Positions 25,311 to 40,300 of a stretch of DNA of 64,000 nucleotides are shown here, piece by piece. The translations under genes were made by a program, and so were the position numbers. The stretch is from Mimachlamys varia. Lineage: Eukaryota > Mollusca > Bivalvia > Pectinida > Pectinidae. Position 1 is the first letter of the stretch. Each line of letters starts with the position of its first letter. Under the pieces are notes generated by a model. It worked only from the letters and a program-made list of their open reading frames with translations. It did no database searches and was not told where the DNA came from. Where the stretch lies: positions 35,550,688 to 35,614,687 of the forward strand of contig OX392535.1 in NCBI GenBank assembly GCA_947623455.1. The letters are read 5' to 3'.

Positions 25311-27367
25311 ATATCTTTCGAATAATCAATTATAAATAGGTGTGTCTTCAATCAGTGTATCATTTCTTATTCATCGTATGAATCATTAATTTAATTTACA
25401 AGGATTGAATTAGAATTTATTGTTATTTTAGCTGTGTTCATATAAAAGAGTTTAGCTGATAAAACAATGACAAAAGTTTATAATAGAATAATCTGAAAAT
25501 TAATACAAAATCAATAGATTGATGATCTAAAACTTCACCAGAAATAAAAGTTTTGTATCCTGTAATATCAATTATTTTTATTGCAAGGGGTGTATAATTC
25601 CAGTTCTCTACCTATCATATAGCCTATTAAATGCTAGGCACCTATAATCAAAATGAAATTTTACACCCCTTTCTTGTAGCGCTGTAACGGGTAACAAGTA
25701 CCCGATGACGTTTTGGTTACCAGTACTATATATCCAGGTAGCAAATCAATGTACCGGAAAACCGTCTCATAATGTACATGAAGGTCAATATTTATTGATT
25801 TTCTTGACAGAAATGTACTCCTGAATGCTTTTGACAGACATTCAAAACACTCCTGACCTGACTACACTTATTATAAGATGCATAATAAACTTTGTATACA
25901 CATACATATGTATTTAACATTGACTATCATTTTGTTGAACAAAGTAACTTTCGGTTTCACCATAAGCTCTCTAGTACATGTGGTATTCAAGCAGAAGTGA
26001 GGTGCAGGAATACATGCAAACAGCGTTGAAAACATCCAAGTGGAAAGTGAAAGTAAAAACATTTCCCAATTTTTTTTATTTTATGTTCTACAGCTGTATT
26101 TACAAGGTATAAGTTACATTTGTTTTTTGCATTTAGTGACTTATGTTCTCATATTTTAGAAAAACGAAGCATCATTTTTGGCCTTTTCTTGACTAGAAAA
26201 AATAACATTGTTTCCCAGTTTGGCATTAACTCTAAGCGTTGCAGCCCTACTTTCTAGCATTAAACATGTCTACAACTACATGTGCTTAAAATCATACATT
26301 AATATAAATATGATCTAATTTGACTATGCATAATGCATGTATATAATTTGCATAGATTAATAACTTGGTTAGTTGATGGACTACACTTTAGTAAGAATTG
26401 ATGCATACCGCTTTAGTTGCGAAAAGTCACTATCACTAGCACTGGTCCTGTAACACAAACATGTACACACATGAGAATGAATGCAAGACACTAAGGAGTT
26501 ATCTCCCATTGATCATGACTTGATATAGTCAATGTGTTAAAACTTGCTGTCCCTGAAAAGTGATATAGTTCAGTATAATATTATTCAGTAAAATGTGAAA
26601 TTGCCTAAGCAATATATTATGATATGGTGTGAGCTAATTGAATAGGATGACACAGGTACTTTTATTTTTATTTTTCAAGGAGAAAAAAGGAACTGTACAA
26701 GTACTGTATCTTAAAAAAAGTTCAACAGTTTCGTGTGTATTGTTATTTTTCAAATAGGTCTAATGGAAAACAAATTAAGCTTTTCAAGTTTTGATTGTTT
26801 GATTCCAACCTTTGTTATCCATTTAAAACACATATAGACCGAAGTAAATAGCACAATCTGTTCAAATTCACTTTAAGTTGCATACTGCCATGGTATATGC
26901 ATGGTTTTGGAAAAAGACACGGCATTTAATATAGTTCTGTTTTGTATATAAGGTGTCATGATCAACGAGAATGTAAAATCCAAATCTACAGGCATATAAA
27001 CAACATCGCTGTAACTGCATCAAATAATGATAATAAATAAACATGCATGGAACAACTAAAATGAATATTTGAAACTTGAATTTCTAAATTCTACAATGTG
27101 CCATTTCCACTCAATTCAGTCCATTCAGTGGCTATTAGGTTGTCACAAAGAAGATCAGACAATATTATACAGCTTTTTTTTGGCCTGTGATAAAGCAACA
27201 ATTAAGCCACCAGTCCAAATTAATATCGTTTTACAGGTTTCTTAGTAAGGAAGAGGTCTGTTTATCTATATCTAGACAGAAAAAGTCACTTTAACAAACC
27301 ATTCACACAGCCCTGCATTTACCCCAACAGATCTGGATGATAAAATAAATGTTATTGACGGAATCCT

Positions 27368-27525
27368 AAATAACAACCCTTTTCCCCAATGAGAGATTAA
27401 CATGGTTACCATTAGTAATAGTATGTAGATAATAATACAAACATCATTTAATATGCAAATTAATATAGTTAATATAATTACATGATAATTTTTAGGTTTT
27501 TTTCCCAATAACTTATTTTGTAATG
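27368..27525. repeat. Diverged duplicate B
   Basis: Partner of 25140-25310, with several small deletions and point changes. Confidence 0.65.
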
Positions 27526-28099
27526 TTAAACCCGATTTTCTTTCTTTGTTGCAAATATTCAAATCTACAGGAGTACTGTACATTAAATTTACAACAATGT
27601 AACATTATATTTATTATCAATAATCTTTCAATTTTAAACTGTCAGTGTCAGACCTATGAAATGTATACAGTAGAGTATACTAGCAAGTCAATAATAGACC
27701 CTGAGTAGTTTGACAATGACTATGCCTTTAAATATATAATGATAAAGTATGCCTAATGTCTCGCATATACATACTAGTATTTCCAATTTAGCTGTTATGT
27801 GCAGACTGCTTCTGTCAGGCGACAGACATGATTTGATACTTTCAAGGAACAAATAAAACAGCCAACGAAATAACACACTAAAAACGATCGAAAATATACA
27901 TCTTGCTCTTGGGTTTTTCTGCATAAAAGATTAGCAACCTGATGGAATTTGTGGAATTTTCAAAGAATTCTGCACATGATAATTTTTAACATTTTATAAA
28001 CTTCAATATCAAATATTAGCAAAAGCACAAAAAATCTTAATCATATTGCATGAAATGTAAGTTAACAATAAACAATTTAACAACAACTCACCCCAAACT

Positions 28100-28355
28100 C
28101 ATGTTGGCCAGTTATGGAATCTACATTCCGCCAATAGACGATCTTATCTCGATGTAAGCGAACTTCTAACACTTTCAAGTTTCTGCAGAGAAATTATACC
28201 GGAAGTAACAGGTACTTTGGGAAATATTTTGATCTCGCGAATTCTCATTCGGAACGAGACTGCTTTGTTTTCCTGTCAGAGTTTCAGAATACGTGAAATT
28301 TTAGTCAATATCACGACAAGAAGAGAAAACACGTGAGCAAGAAGAATATTAGCAC
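28100..28355 (+). promoter_or_regulatory. Candidate TATA-less promoter and 5' UTR of ARNT exon 1a
   Basis: This stretch is richer in CpG than its surroundings and lies directly upstream of the exon 1a ATG. It holds a CCAAT box (28131-28135), a consensus ETS/GABP-type site CCGGAAGT (28199-28206), a TACGTG hypoxia-response-type core (28290-28295) and a palindromic CACGTG E-box (28330-28335) only 20 bases before the start codon. No TATA box is visible. ETS plus CCAAT without TATA is typical of housekeeping-type animal promoters, which fits ubiquitous ARNT expression. The transcription start is not fixed by the sequence. Confidence 0.5.
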
Positions 28356-28398
28356 ATGGCGTCGGCTCCTACGGTTTCTCCGGGACCCTCTGGAGCAG
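28356..28398 (+). CDS. ARNT: ARNT alternative first coding exon 1a
   Basis: The ATG is preceded by AGCAC, giving A at -3 would-be context of moderate quality (C at -1, purine nearby), and is followed by fourteen codons, [15 protein letters not shown] single G remains before the donor CAG|GTAAAT. That phase fits the next exon (40725), where G+GA makes Gly. The short Ala/Ser/Pro-rich start resembles vertebrate ARNT N-termini in composition but not in alignment. The neighbouring promoter motifs and matching phase support it; no transcript evidence is available here. It competes with exon 1b for the same acceptor. Confidence 0.8.
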
Positions 28399-31300
28399 GT
28401 AAATATAAAATGATTCTTCCTGTTGAAGCAGTGTCCGAAAAGACAATATGTCGGGTCAGACCTACACTTTTCTCAGATATAAGGCATAGGGGTTTTCCCC
28501 GTGTAAGCAATCGGCTTATATAGCTACTCTTTTTTTAAAAGGAAGCTTTTATGAAGAAACTTGAAGATAAAACCGTTTTCCCGTCATCATATGTATATAT
28601 ATATCTTGCCTTTATATCAAGGCATTGATAAAGAATGGGCCTAATTTGCAAAAAAATCATTTAGAGAGGAACAATTGCACGACCAGTTCAAGTTTCAAGA
28701 CAAACTGCTCAGTAGATATTCCAAATTCTAAACGTGTACAGACACTCAACCAATCTTCCCTCCTTGACTTTGACAAAATCACCCCCAAGAGGCACACAAA
28801 AAATTACAAGCTAGATTTCCTACTGTTAATTTGAGTTTCATAGTCATACAAAAGTGCTCCGAAATTGTAAACAAACTTAGAAAATTTCATAAAGCGCCAA
28901 ATGTAACAGGAGAGGAAAAATCCTCCCCTTCCCCCAACCAGGGTTTGAACTCAAAACTCGGAACTTTCCAAACTCGAATGGACCACAACAAGAGTGAGAT
29001 ATCAAGTCTGCACATACTTCTGTTAAACATCATGATGAAGCATATTATATAAAGCGTGATGCTAAATAAAAAAACATGTATCTAAACAATTAATACCAGT
29101 TATTCACCTTCATGGCTTTTTAATATGATCTCCATGAGAACAAGTGAAAACATAGTTTACAGATCGAGACAGAACTGTTTAGTTATCATCAACATAGTCA
29201 TACCTATCATTAGTTTGAAATTTTAGAATTTATCATCACTTGTGTTTACATTTCTGAAACATGGCTCAGAACATTGTTCTATATGTTATTCTTTGTAGTG
29301 CAAGTATGTGTGACAAAGATAAGGTGTGTTTGATACTGGCATTGTCATCTTAAAGCACAGTTATGATGCCAAATTTATTGTGCTGTCTCACTGGAAAACA
29401 GCACCAAGCACAGCATCTCACATCAGTCTAATTACAGAGACAATAGGTACCCATAGCATAAAGTTGATGAAGGGAACCACAACTACCAATGTTTAAGACA
29501 TGGTTGTCATGGGACAAAAACCTTGACCTTTCTCACAGGGTTTAATGCACATGACAACTTCAGTTTGTAAAGGTCAAAAGTGAAGCAATGTCAAGGGAGA
29601 TGTACATTACCATAGCAAGGCAAAAATTATTCAAAAAGAACAGAAATGATAAGATTCGAAAATCATTCAGTGTTCTCACTAAGTTTTGCAATAATTGGTT
29701 GACTTTCAAAGAATAGCTGGTTGAATTTTCACATTCTGTAATGTTGACATAGTTATATATAAAATTCTGAAAAATAGCCGGTTCAAAGTTGGTGAATAAC
29801 AGGCTACTTTTGCCGGCAACCGGCTTTTAATGAGAACCCTGTCATTTGTCTCTTTATTTTCTTATGTTTGTGTTATGCAGTAGGGGCAGCAGGTATAATT
29901 CTTATGCCCAACCTGCAGGGCAGAAATTCAAAAGAATAAGCATGGATATGTTATTGGAGATGGGTTAAAAAGTTGAAGTAAAATTGAGATAACTAATCTT
30001 TTATAAATATCTTCAAACGTTAGAATTTTCAACTTATCTGAACAAATGGAGTTGAAACTAAAAAACATGAGGAAAAGATGTCATGTATCTTGTGCTCACT
30101 CTAGCCAATAGCATTTTCGTTATTAACGAAATGAAATGCTTATTTGCTAAAAGAGAATATTTACCTTTAGCTACTTTTGCTAATGGAATGTATGTTGAAT
30201 AAACCATCTTTCATAAACACTGACTCCCTATAAATGTTTCATAAGAATTGATCCAATTCAGTGAATGGTATGTTAAATACATCAGATTTTATAGTAATAT
30301 TAACCCTTGAATTTTGACTCTACTAATGAGTAAAAGTTGCTAAAAGAAATTCTTTTTTTTTTTTGCTTAAATTTAAAGAGAAAAGTTGTCTTAAGTGACA
30401 TTTCCTAAAACATTTTTCAGACTAGAGTGAGCAGGGGTATCAATCCTAAGAAAAGAGGCAAAATCACATACCAACTCATATCACATTTTCATCAAGTTGC
30501 AATTCTGTATTTATAACTTCTATGTATATGTCAAACATTGCACCTAAAAAGAAGTGCACTGTACTCGGACTGTAGGTCTTATGGTAATATTGTAGTTCTT
30601 TTCCTCAGTATTTTGAATCTTTCAATTCTTGATTAAATTTTTTTTTTTTAATGTTAAAATGACGATTTTAAAGATCTGATTAACAGAAAAATGCAATTGT
30701 AGTTTCAAACATCACAATGATATGATACCTGTTGTTGGTTGTATGAAAAAGCTAGTTATATATATATAGCTAAAGACAGTTTGATATGTGATTATCTCCC
30801 CTGCATTAATATTTTATGTCAGTATATAGTCCACTCATGATCACATACCCATCCGTGTGTGGTGTGTCAGTCCAGACCCCATTATAATCTGTCTGTAATA
30901 CACAGGGACCATTTACACTGATAAGGTAGCACTGGCTAATTAACACATCATTATCTCCTTCAACAAAGCAGTTGATTATAGGCTTCATTGATTGTGGCAA
31001 ATTGACCTGCTAAGGCCATATCTATTGTACATATGTACTGTACCTACATACATACTGCCACTCAGATACCAGATATGCATGACTGATTTTCCCTTTACCT
31101 TTGTGATGAGGATGTGGTGGTTTGATTATTGAGCCAGAGCAAGCCAGACTTACCTTGGTACCTTGGGGTTGTGATAGTATGTATACTTGGAGAGGGAAAC
31201 ACAACAACATTGACACATATGTATGGACTGGCAAAGCCAACATGTTGTTTATTACAGCATAAAAAAGATCCATTGGAAGTTGAATGTTATATACGCATGA

Positions 31301-34300
31301 GATATTGTATACTTACATGTGAAAAAAAACTCGGTGATAGAAATGTACAAATTTCGTCATATTCTCATCCATTAAACACAAAGTGATAAAAGGTCAGACA
31401 GATAAAAACATTTCATCTTTCCCCACGTAATCAGAACAAATCCATTCATTAATATGTGTAACCTTTGTTATTTCAATAAATTCCTCCTGATTTATCAAAA
31501 ACTGTTTAGGCACTCCGGCACATATACGTCCCTGAGTCACTTGATATAAATTTGCAACATTCTTTTTATATCATGAAAAGGTTGTGTTAACAGTATATTT
31601 ACTTTGACAATCTTTTAGACATATATATAACTTAAAAATGTAAATGAAAGGAGTATATATGAAAAATATACAGTACTAGTATATTAAAAAGATGTTTTGG
31701 AAAATAACAGCAAATATAAATTGGAAAACTTAACTTTTTTTAACTTTGTAAATTGTGATTATACTGGAAAAGGAAAATTTGTAAAAACCTGATCCTTGAA
31801 ATCTATAACATTTGCTATTGAAGGCATGCAGGCCTGTGGGAAGGAACTCTCATTATATTATCTAAACATCAAACCATTAAATGTGGATCCATGTGGTGTA
31901 CATTTTAGATCTACTGGTCCAGATACTATCGAAAATGCATTGATTATCATTTCAACATTTGTTAAATTTGAATTATGCTAAGAAATTTACATACCAATTA
32001 CAGACATCTACATGTAGCTATATTCATTCAGGATTCATATTCATTTTCAGAATCCAGAATACTTTGAATAATTTATTTCATTCATTTAGAAGTAACGGGA
32101 TTGTACATGTATACATTTCATATCAGTGGAAATGATCAATATTTGTTTAGCATATAATGCATATCATTAATTTTTGACTTGACGTCATTGCATGTTTCTT
32201 TGGATTTAAGATATCATACAAGAAAAGAAATTTTCTTAAATTGCAGTAAAAAATAATTATGAAAACATAAAAATATTAAGAGACATGTATTTAAAAGATC
32301 TACAATTTACAATTTGTCAAATTTTAATAATACTTCAAAATAGTGGCCCAATGTACTAAGATTTAAAAACAGGAAAATGTAAAAAAATAAGTGTAATTGC
32401 AGTATTTGTGTCACCACTGAAACTGTGATAAATTCATTCAAATAAGGAAAAGCTGTCAGATTATAATATGTGTACTTAATCGACAGTTGCTCGAGTTTCT
32501 GTCAGTATGATATATATATAAATATTTCATATATACATGTATATGAGGAGCTGCGGCCCATTACAGAATTACTGTAATGGGAGGCTCATTTCACACATAG
32601 ATGTATTTATTATTTACTGACAGAAACTAAAGCAATTGTGCTTAATCGCACAAAAAACTTATTCCTTAAATTGTTTTCGTTCATACGACTTCCTTTAGTT
32701 ACTGTATTATAAATTGTGCTGCCCCAGTGATAAAGATATTCCAGTGACAAATATTGATTTAAGAGAACTAGCAACCTCAGATGGGAATAAATCATATTTC
32801 ATTTGCATGAACATCTGGTGATGAGAATTTCAAGTGCTGTCAAATTTCATTTGTTAATAGACATTGTCCCGGGTCTCTGTAATGATTTTTGGGCAAGACA
32901 AAGATTGTCATTACTGTGCTTATTTGTTTTGGAGTATCTCATGATCACCAATAACATCTATAATTCTGTGTGATTAAATAATCTGGTGACCCATTGACCC
33001 CTTAAGTCACCTTTGAACCTTAATATATCATTATGAACTAAGTCACCCCTGAAATTTCATAGTGAACTATTCCAATCTTTGAATTGGAAGAGCTTAAGTG
33101 AGTCTTAAGGTATGAATGCAAAATGAGACTGCGCTAGTAAAGTATGAAAATATTGGAGTGAATGAGTTTGAATGCATTCATGAAACTATATGAAAGAAGC
33201 CTAATTCATCTGCAATCTCTCTATTTTGTAAGGAATTTCCATATATTTGAATGCAAACTCCCATGTGAAGAATAAGAAGTCTTCTACAAATAGTTTTTGT
33301 ATATATCATTACTGGGCATAGTAGCTGGTACTCATGTCCTTCTAAATACCCTGCTTCTTGTTTACTACATGTACCAAAATAAAATCAATATGGATTCCAT
33401 AAATCTTGCCTAAGTCCCTCAGCTAGGAAGATCTGATTTGGTGTCACTTCCATTTTAACTAGCTGTAATTATGATGATTGTATTTTCGAACTTGTTGGAT
33501 TAAAGCCAATAGTTTCCTTTCTGTTTTAATAGAAATCATTGGGTCATTGTTAAATACATTGTACAAGAACGAGTTGTAATGTGTTAATCATGTGTCTTAT
33601 AAAGAAGCATTTATGAAGAAAGCCTTCCAGAATTCTATTTCTCTCGGAGAAAGAAGAGATTATTCTGATGAGGTTATCAAGTAAATTTGTATCAAGATAT
33701 GTTCAAATTTCGCCAGTTCAATTGGCAATTTCTTTAAATTGGAATCTGAAAACAAACCGAACATCAATTGCAAGGGAGACAACTGTATAATCTTTCAAGT
33801 GTAAGGTAGCATATATCCTTAAGTTGAAATGCTGGTAGATTTTTTTTTCTGTTTGCTAGACAGATACTTTAAATTCTCCCTCTAGACAGATTAAAAACAT
33901 AATTAGCATATAATCACATGTCTATTAAGATAACTTGTGTACATTTAATGCCGTTTACAGGGTCATTTGCATAAACACGTTTTGATGTGTAGGCAAAGCT
34001 GTTTTATTTACTTGATGGTTTTAATTGTGAATTCTAGCCCCAGGTCAGTTAAAATTCTTACATAAGTTTAAGTTAATGAATCTGACATTTACATAAATTG
34101 CGTAAGAAAATGTAAAACAGGTATAAACAGGTCTTGTATGCACCAGTAGCCATATAAAATATGGCAATTATAAAATGTTATATTATAAAGATGGATTTCA
34201 GTATTAATCACCCACCTTGTGTTGCATGTTTGCTTGCGCTTATTGAATGATAATCGGAAGAAACCAGAAATGTACGTACCAGTGGAAAATAAATATCCAG

Positions 34301-37300
34301 CAGTGTCAGGGGTACCGTCATCATCATATCGTGTCCATTATTGAAATGGGTATGTGTGAAAAATTCACAAGAATTAGATATACTCACTCTTGGAAAAGTC
34401 CATAATAAAATTTAAGGGGTGAATAAGTAAAAAGATTTTCATACCATGCACTGCATGCCAGAAACTATAGCTAAGCATTTCAAGCATGACTTTGATAAAT
34501 CATTTCCAAAAAAAGCTAAATCATACCTTTAAAGATTTTATGAACATTTTTACAATATCAGCAATAACAGGGATAACCTGCTGAATTTACTTGCATGCCC
34601 CCCCCCCCCCCCCCCCCCCCCCCAGTGGAAAGGTGTTTTTTGATCCGATTGTGTCAAGGGTAATGCTAGTTCTAGTTGTGGCCACGGCACTTGTGTTGTA
34701 TCCTTGAGCAAGATCCTTACTCCGCTTGTTCCAGTCTACTCAGCTGTAAATGAGTACGTGATTGGGCAGTGCTAGAAATTGTAGTATGTTATCTGTGAGT
34801 GCTGAAATGGCAGCACCCATTGTATACTCCCCAGGGAGTCGGAAATGTTATTAGCTGGTTGCTAAGGCCCTATAACTATGGATAATAATTTGTGAACCGC
34901 TTTTGGATGTTGTGATTAAGCGTTATATAAAATCCGCAACATAATAACATAAAGTCCCATTGCCTAAGCATACATCCAAAATTCGAAATTAAACTAAATC
35001 GTAACTCTTTCATCCCAAAAGTATGCTTCACAGGAAAAGCATGTATAACCTCTCTAACTTAGTCTCACTAAATCATCAGTATTACACATAAGGTACATAA
35101 CATGATGAAAAAAACATGTCTGAATTGATGATGAACTAATCAGGAGGTGATTTATATATATCCACAGGCAGACCTATTGAGACACCCTTTAATTTATATG
35201 TACGACGATAAAAACAGGTATATAAATGTATGTATAATAATGTACGGTTATGATATGGCAGCTGGGGAATTGATACCAGTTATATATGTGTGCTGTCATT
35301 TAATATGCTAATGAGATGGTGCGAACTGTAAATTGGAGATATATATTTGCCGCTGACGGAAATTGTTTTACCTGGTGAACATGAATTTGACTACAAACAG
35401 CTGCAGGTATAATGTATCGTAAGCCGTAGGTGTTGAATAGGAGTCAATTGTCTTGACAACGATTCGGATACAGTGAGATTTCCTGCCATCCAGGATTGAT
35501 ATTCTGATCTAGGAAATGATGTTTTTGATGAAATATCCTTTTTGTGCACTATCAATTTTGGGTTTATGCTCAAAGTTGTAGGAGATTAAGATTATGCAGA
35601 ATGTTTTTCTCCTGGAGGAAGATCTAGTTGTGAGGTCCATTGCATAGTGAGAACTATAATGAACATTATTTCGCCATTTGAACTGTATTTCTCGAGTGCA
35701 ATTCAGTGAAGGGTCTTTTCCTCAATTTTATTTTCATTCAAAGTGATAAACCAGTGTCACTGTTAAAATGGATTATTCTAAAAATGGCTTTGAATATTCC
35801 AACATGCAGAGATCGTCAAATAATTATCCGACCAGCCCGGACTCTCAAGGTCAGCCGTCACCGATGTACAACCACCATCATCTAAATCAAGGATATAGCC
35901 ATGTTCTTTTCGGTAAAATTTGTCTTTTTAGCTTTTCGTAAAATTAAGTGTAATGTTCCATTGAAATTTCTCTAAAGGTAAATGTACAGTCTTCACCCTT
36001 TTCGTATTGTTGTTGTGTAGACACAACAAAATGTGTGCTCCTTCGTCACTGTTGTCGTACGTGTGCAGACAACAGAAAATAGGTGCTGTATGATCCCTGT
36101 TCACTGTTATCAAGTATATACTCATAACAAGAGACTTTGGTGTTGCCCATCTTACGTTTAGTTGGTTGTAACGGGGAAAAAGATTTTTGTAAATTTAAAA
36201 TCAGCACACATCAATTGAAAAGATGGAGTTTTCATAGGTGCTGAGTACACATTTTGCATCAATTGAACTGTTGTTTTCAAATTTGTCGCAAGCTGTTGCA
36301 TTTTAGTAGGATTCAATATAACAGATATGGCACAACTGAAATTGATAAAATTGCCTTGTATTGAACAGAAATTTAAGACTTTGTTAAATCAAAATCAATT
36401 CCCATTCAGGACAAGCACGTACAACACTGCTGCTTTGAATTCAATTAATTGTATCGTAGCTTACTATATAATTGTTGCTTTCTCAGTCAAAACCATCTAC
36501 CAGTTAGTGACCATGATATAAATCCTGTGAAAATGAACACTTGTTTGTATACAATTCATCTAAACAAAACATTTATTATCCACCATTTGTTATTTGGGCT
36601 GGGTTAAGACAAGTTTATAAGTTAGGACATCTGGTATGGGTTCCGGGAACAAGTTATAGTATGGACAGATTTAGATAGATTTTGTTGTATGAAATGAACT
36701 CGGTGGAAAATGTGATGAAATAAATTACATAGGGTACCCCCTCGAGTAATGGTGTCTTAGTTTGGCCACTATTTCAGGAAAAACACTTTGTAAGTTCTGT
36801 AGAATAAACAACCTCTTTAAGGCTCTTTGTTTAGTAATGGTAATTTATTAAAACCTACTAGTTATGACTATGTTCGCCTGGCAGAATGTACCCTCGATCT
36901 ATCGCCACCCGAATCTACTGCCACCCTCACTCGAACACTACCACCAGTCCTTTTGACAAGCAAATGTTAAGTAGGTCAAGGTCAGAATAATTTATTGTGC
37001 TATAAATAGACCAATGGGTTGGGTAAGGTTGAGGGAGATTATGTTCATGGACATAATGATCCCCCCCCCCTCCTTATAATGATGTAATTGACTTGTCGTT
37101 GGTTTTAGCAATATGTATTTTGTAAGTTCCTTATGGTTTTTGAAGATTAATAAACAGAGACAAATGTTGTTTTCGAGCTGTAGGATAATTGTTCAGTGTA
37201 CTTGGTGACAGTAATATATTTCCTGTTCTTGATGTAGTTACACATATGTTACTGTCCTGATGACAATAAAACCCTTGTTTTTTGGCGAGTAGTTCCTATA

Positions 37301-40300
37301 GCTAACCACTGACAAGTGAAATATGTATATACTTTACCCCGTAGTAGAATTACCATATTTTACATAATAGGTGCACTGTATACAGAAATGATTCATCAAA
37401 AAATGATATGGGAGATTTTCAGAGGCAATCATGACACTTACATAATATTTCAACCTTAAAACGTATCGATTGCTGACAAACAAACTTAAGGGATGATGAA
37501 AGTTTTTACTGTCAATGTAAATAATAATTACAAAATTGGAAACAGCAAGAACTTCTTGAACTGAAAAATACAGCAGCTGCTATCAACATGTCTGATTTTG
37601 AATAAATAAATTTGTTGAATTATTAAGTGATTGGTCTTGCTGGGTTTTATTTGGTTTTGAGCTAGAGACTGGTTTAAAAAATGACTTTTTGGTTTATGCA
37701 ATGTGTGGCTGTGTATTTGGGAGGCAGCAGTATGTTCGCTTAGACATTTTACCAATTTAAAGTATTAAGCGAACAATCATCAAAACAATAGTATTTTGGA
37801 TCAGTTGGACTGGAACATTTTGTGTACCCTTTCAAAGGATGAATCCGATGACATGACCGAGTTTATTGTCCTAGAGTCCTGATTCAGAAAAGGATATGGT
37901 AGACAGCTGAAATTTATCTTGGTAGATCACTGCAGATCATCAGTGAAGTAAGGAACATTTTTACAGGTTTTAATTAATTGACTAATTTTCCCCTAAAAAC
38001 ATTTTTAACTCTTCCAATTCAAGATTGGGAAAAGTTCATCATGGAATTTCAAAGTTGACCCCAAAAAAATGTGTTGGATGGGCACTTACAACGACAGGTG
38101 TGTTAATTAGGTGTAATATGGTATGAAAATATCTCTAAATGATAAATGGACATCGGATGAGTGACATTTTGATGTGCGGTACATGTGTTGAATAATTAGC
38201 AATGAAATATTTGCTGTCTTATAATTAATTGTTCCAGCCCCAATACACAGTCTCGTTTCCACTTTTTTCAAGCCTTCCATTTCAGAACCAGATAATTGAA
38301 ACTTATGTTAAAATGTATTTGTAGCTCAATAGAGCCTTGTTTTTATCGAAGAAAAAAAACTCCAAGCATATTCAATTCCTTTTTGTACAATGATTACATT
38401 TTTTTTTTTTTAAATTGAAAAAAATCAAATCTAGCAGCTACAGATCCCACAGCTAGAACTCTGGCAGCCATTAACGTGCTGATGATTTAAATTGCATTAA
38501 TCTATTTACAAAACAAATCTACTATGTAAATTTGTTTAAATTACTGGATAATTATAGCTATATCGTGAAGATGATACTATCAGAATTTCGTCTACAACAC
38601 TAGCTACCTAGTATTAACTGTCTATGCATATGTACAGGTCTATAAACATAAAATGCTGATATACAAATACATTGTACATATATGAACAAAGGTCTGTTCA
38701 CTTGGCCGAGACGGATTTATGAATTATATATATATGTTCAGTGTATCTGGCTGTATGTCCAGTGTTGCAGAACTTTGGGTCGTTCTGTAACACAATACGC
38801 GTAAAACCTACAATCGTGACATTCAGGCATGAAAAATGAAGTCAGGCAAATATTTTGTGTCGTGTTGACACGATTTTAGTCTACTAATAGCAACAGTATG
38901 ACATAATGACATCACAGTACTGATACATAGACTTAGCCTGTAGCTACATGTATGATAAAGTTTAGGCTTAAATATCAACCAACATGCTTTGATTTACTTT
39001 AAATGTCTGGAATTCTTTTATCAAAATTAAGAAATATCTTTTTTATATTCATGTTATTTAGAAACACTCCTGAAATAGACAGTAATAGTACTTTAAACGC
39101 TATAAACAGTAATAATACACTGTAGTTCCTTAGTTTTACTGTTATTCCGGGGAGGAAAGATTTAAAATAAAGAAAAAAAAAGACATGATTGGTTTTGAAA
39201 GGTACAGTACATGTTTACCAAAAAAATTAAAATAAACACATCATAAGCCATGGCCAATTGATCACAAAATGTATTGTGTTTTCCGCTTGTAAATTGAAAA
39301 ACTCTTAAGACTTGTGTCATAAATCTCAATTAAATGGAAACTCATGTAAGATCCTACGGGGTATATACACCACTGATGACCACCATTGAAAAAAATTGAT
39401 AATTTTAAATTGTATGTACTGTAAACGTACGTAGTTTAGTTGTAGCCTTATTTTAGTGATTTTCGCGCTGAAAGCATTTGGATAAATTATGATTGCGCTA
39501 ATTACAGTTTCTATATTGCTTTCTACAGCAAGTATTTTGAGCGCGCTAATCCATCATTGTGCTTAACTTTTAAAATATGGTTTACTATAGATCTAAAATT
39601 TGAATGCGACAAAATAAGTACATTTACTGTATATCAACTTTATGTATCTTACAACAATTAAAAAACAAATCGCAGCAAATAATTGAAATTACACAACTAA
39701 AGCAAGCTTAACTGATCATGAGAAAACCCTGTTTCAATCAGGGAATTGAACCCTGACCATCTCAATGATTGAGAGTGTGAATATATACTCACTACATCAC
39801 CCGACCATGTACCTACTGTTCTGAATCATAAAACAACAAATTATTCAAGCCTCATCATACAGTCATTTTTCTATCCTGATGAAATTGTGTTTTAATTATA
39901 GGCAAACCTAGGCCTAGATTAAGATATTAATTAACCTATAGCAGGGTTTGCGTTGAAGCCGTCCCTATATCTTTTTTCAACCATAGAAACTGAAAAGGAC
40001 CCCATTTATTTTCAGGATTCCCATTTGAACTATGCAGAAGGACCCCATTTATTTAGGAAAGTACCCCATTTATAAAATACCCAGCGCAAACATTGTATAG
40101 TGCATTCAAATTTCTGTAAACATGAACAAAATAAATCAATTATTCAAGAGACAATAAGTGTAGACAAGAGACCTATATATTGTGATTATTGATGCACGGT
40201 TGGTCTATGATTCTGAATTATATCAGCTAATATCAAGAAATATGATGTACATCAAAGTCCGTAATTGGAATTAATTATGTGACAATAAGTGTAGACAAGA

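Larger units (their letters stand above)
10676..28099. other. Intergenic stretch, no gene recognised
   Basis: Over 17 kb of AT-rich DNA, I find no open frame with homology or splice context. It holds three SINE copies or fragments, an hAT5-like element, a ~30 bp tandem repeat, a dispersed mollusc-type repeat near 20.0-20.33 kb and a diverged duplication at 25.1/27.4 kb, all listed separately. A CpG-richer zone at about 13.9-14.45 kb is open for 154 codons on the minus strand but matches nothing I know. Confidence 0.5.

Noticed and set aside
28924..28965. tRNA-like B box on the minus strand (GAGTTCAAACCC)
   Set aside because: No A box or SINE body nearby.
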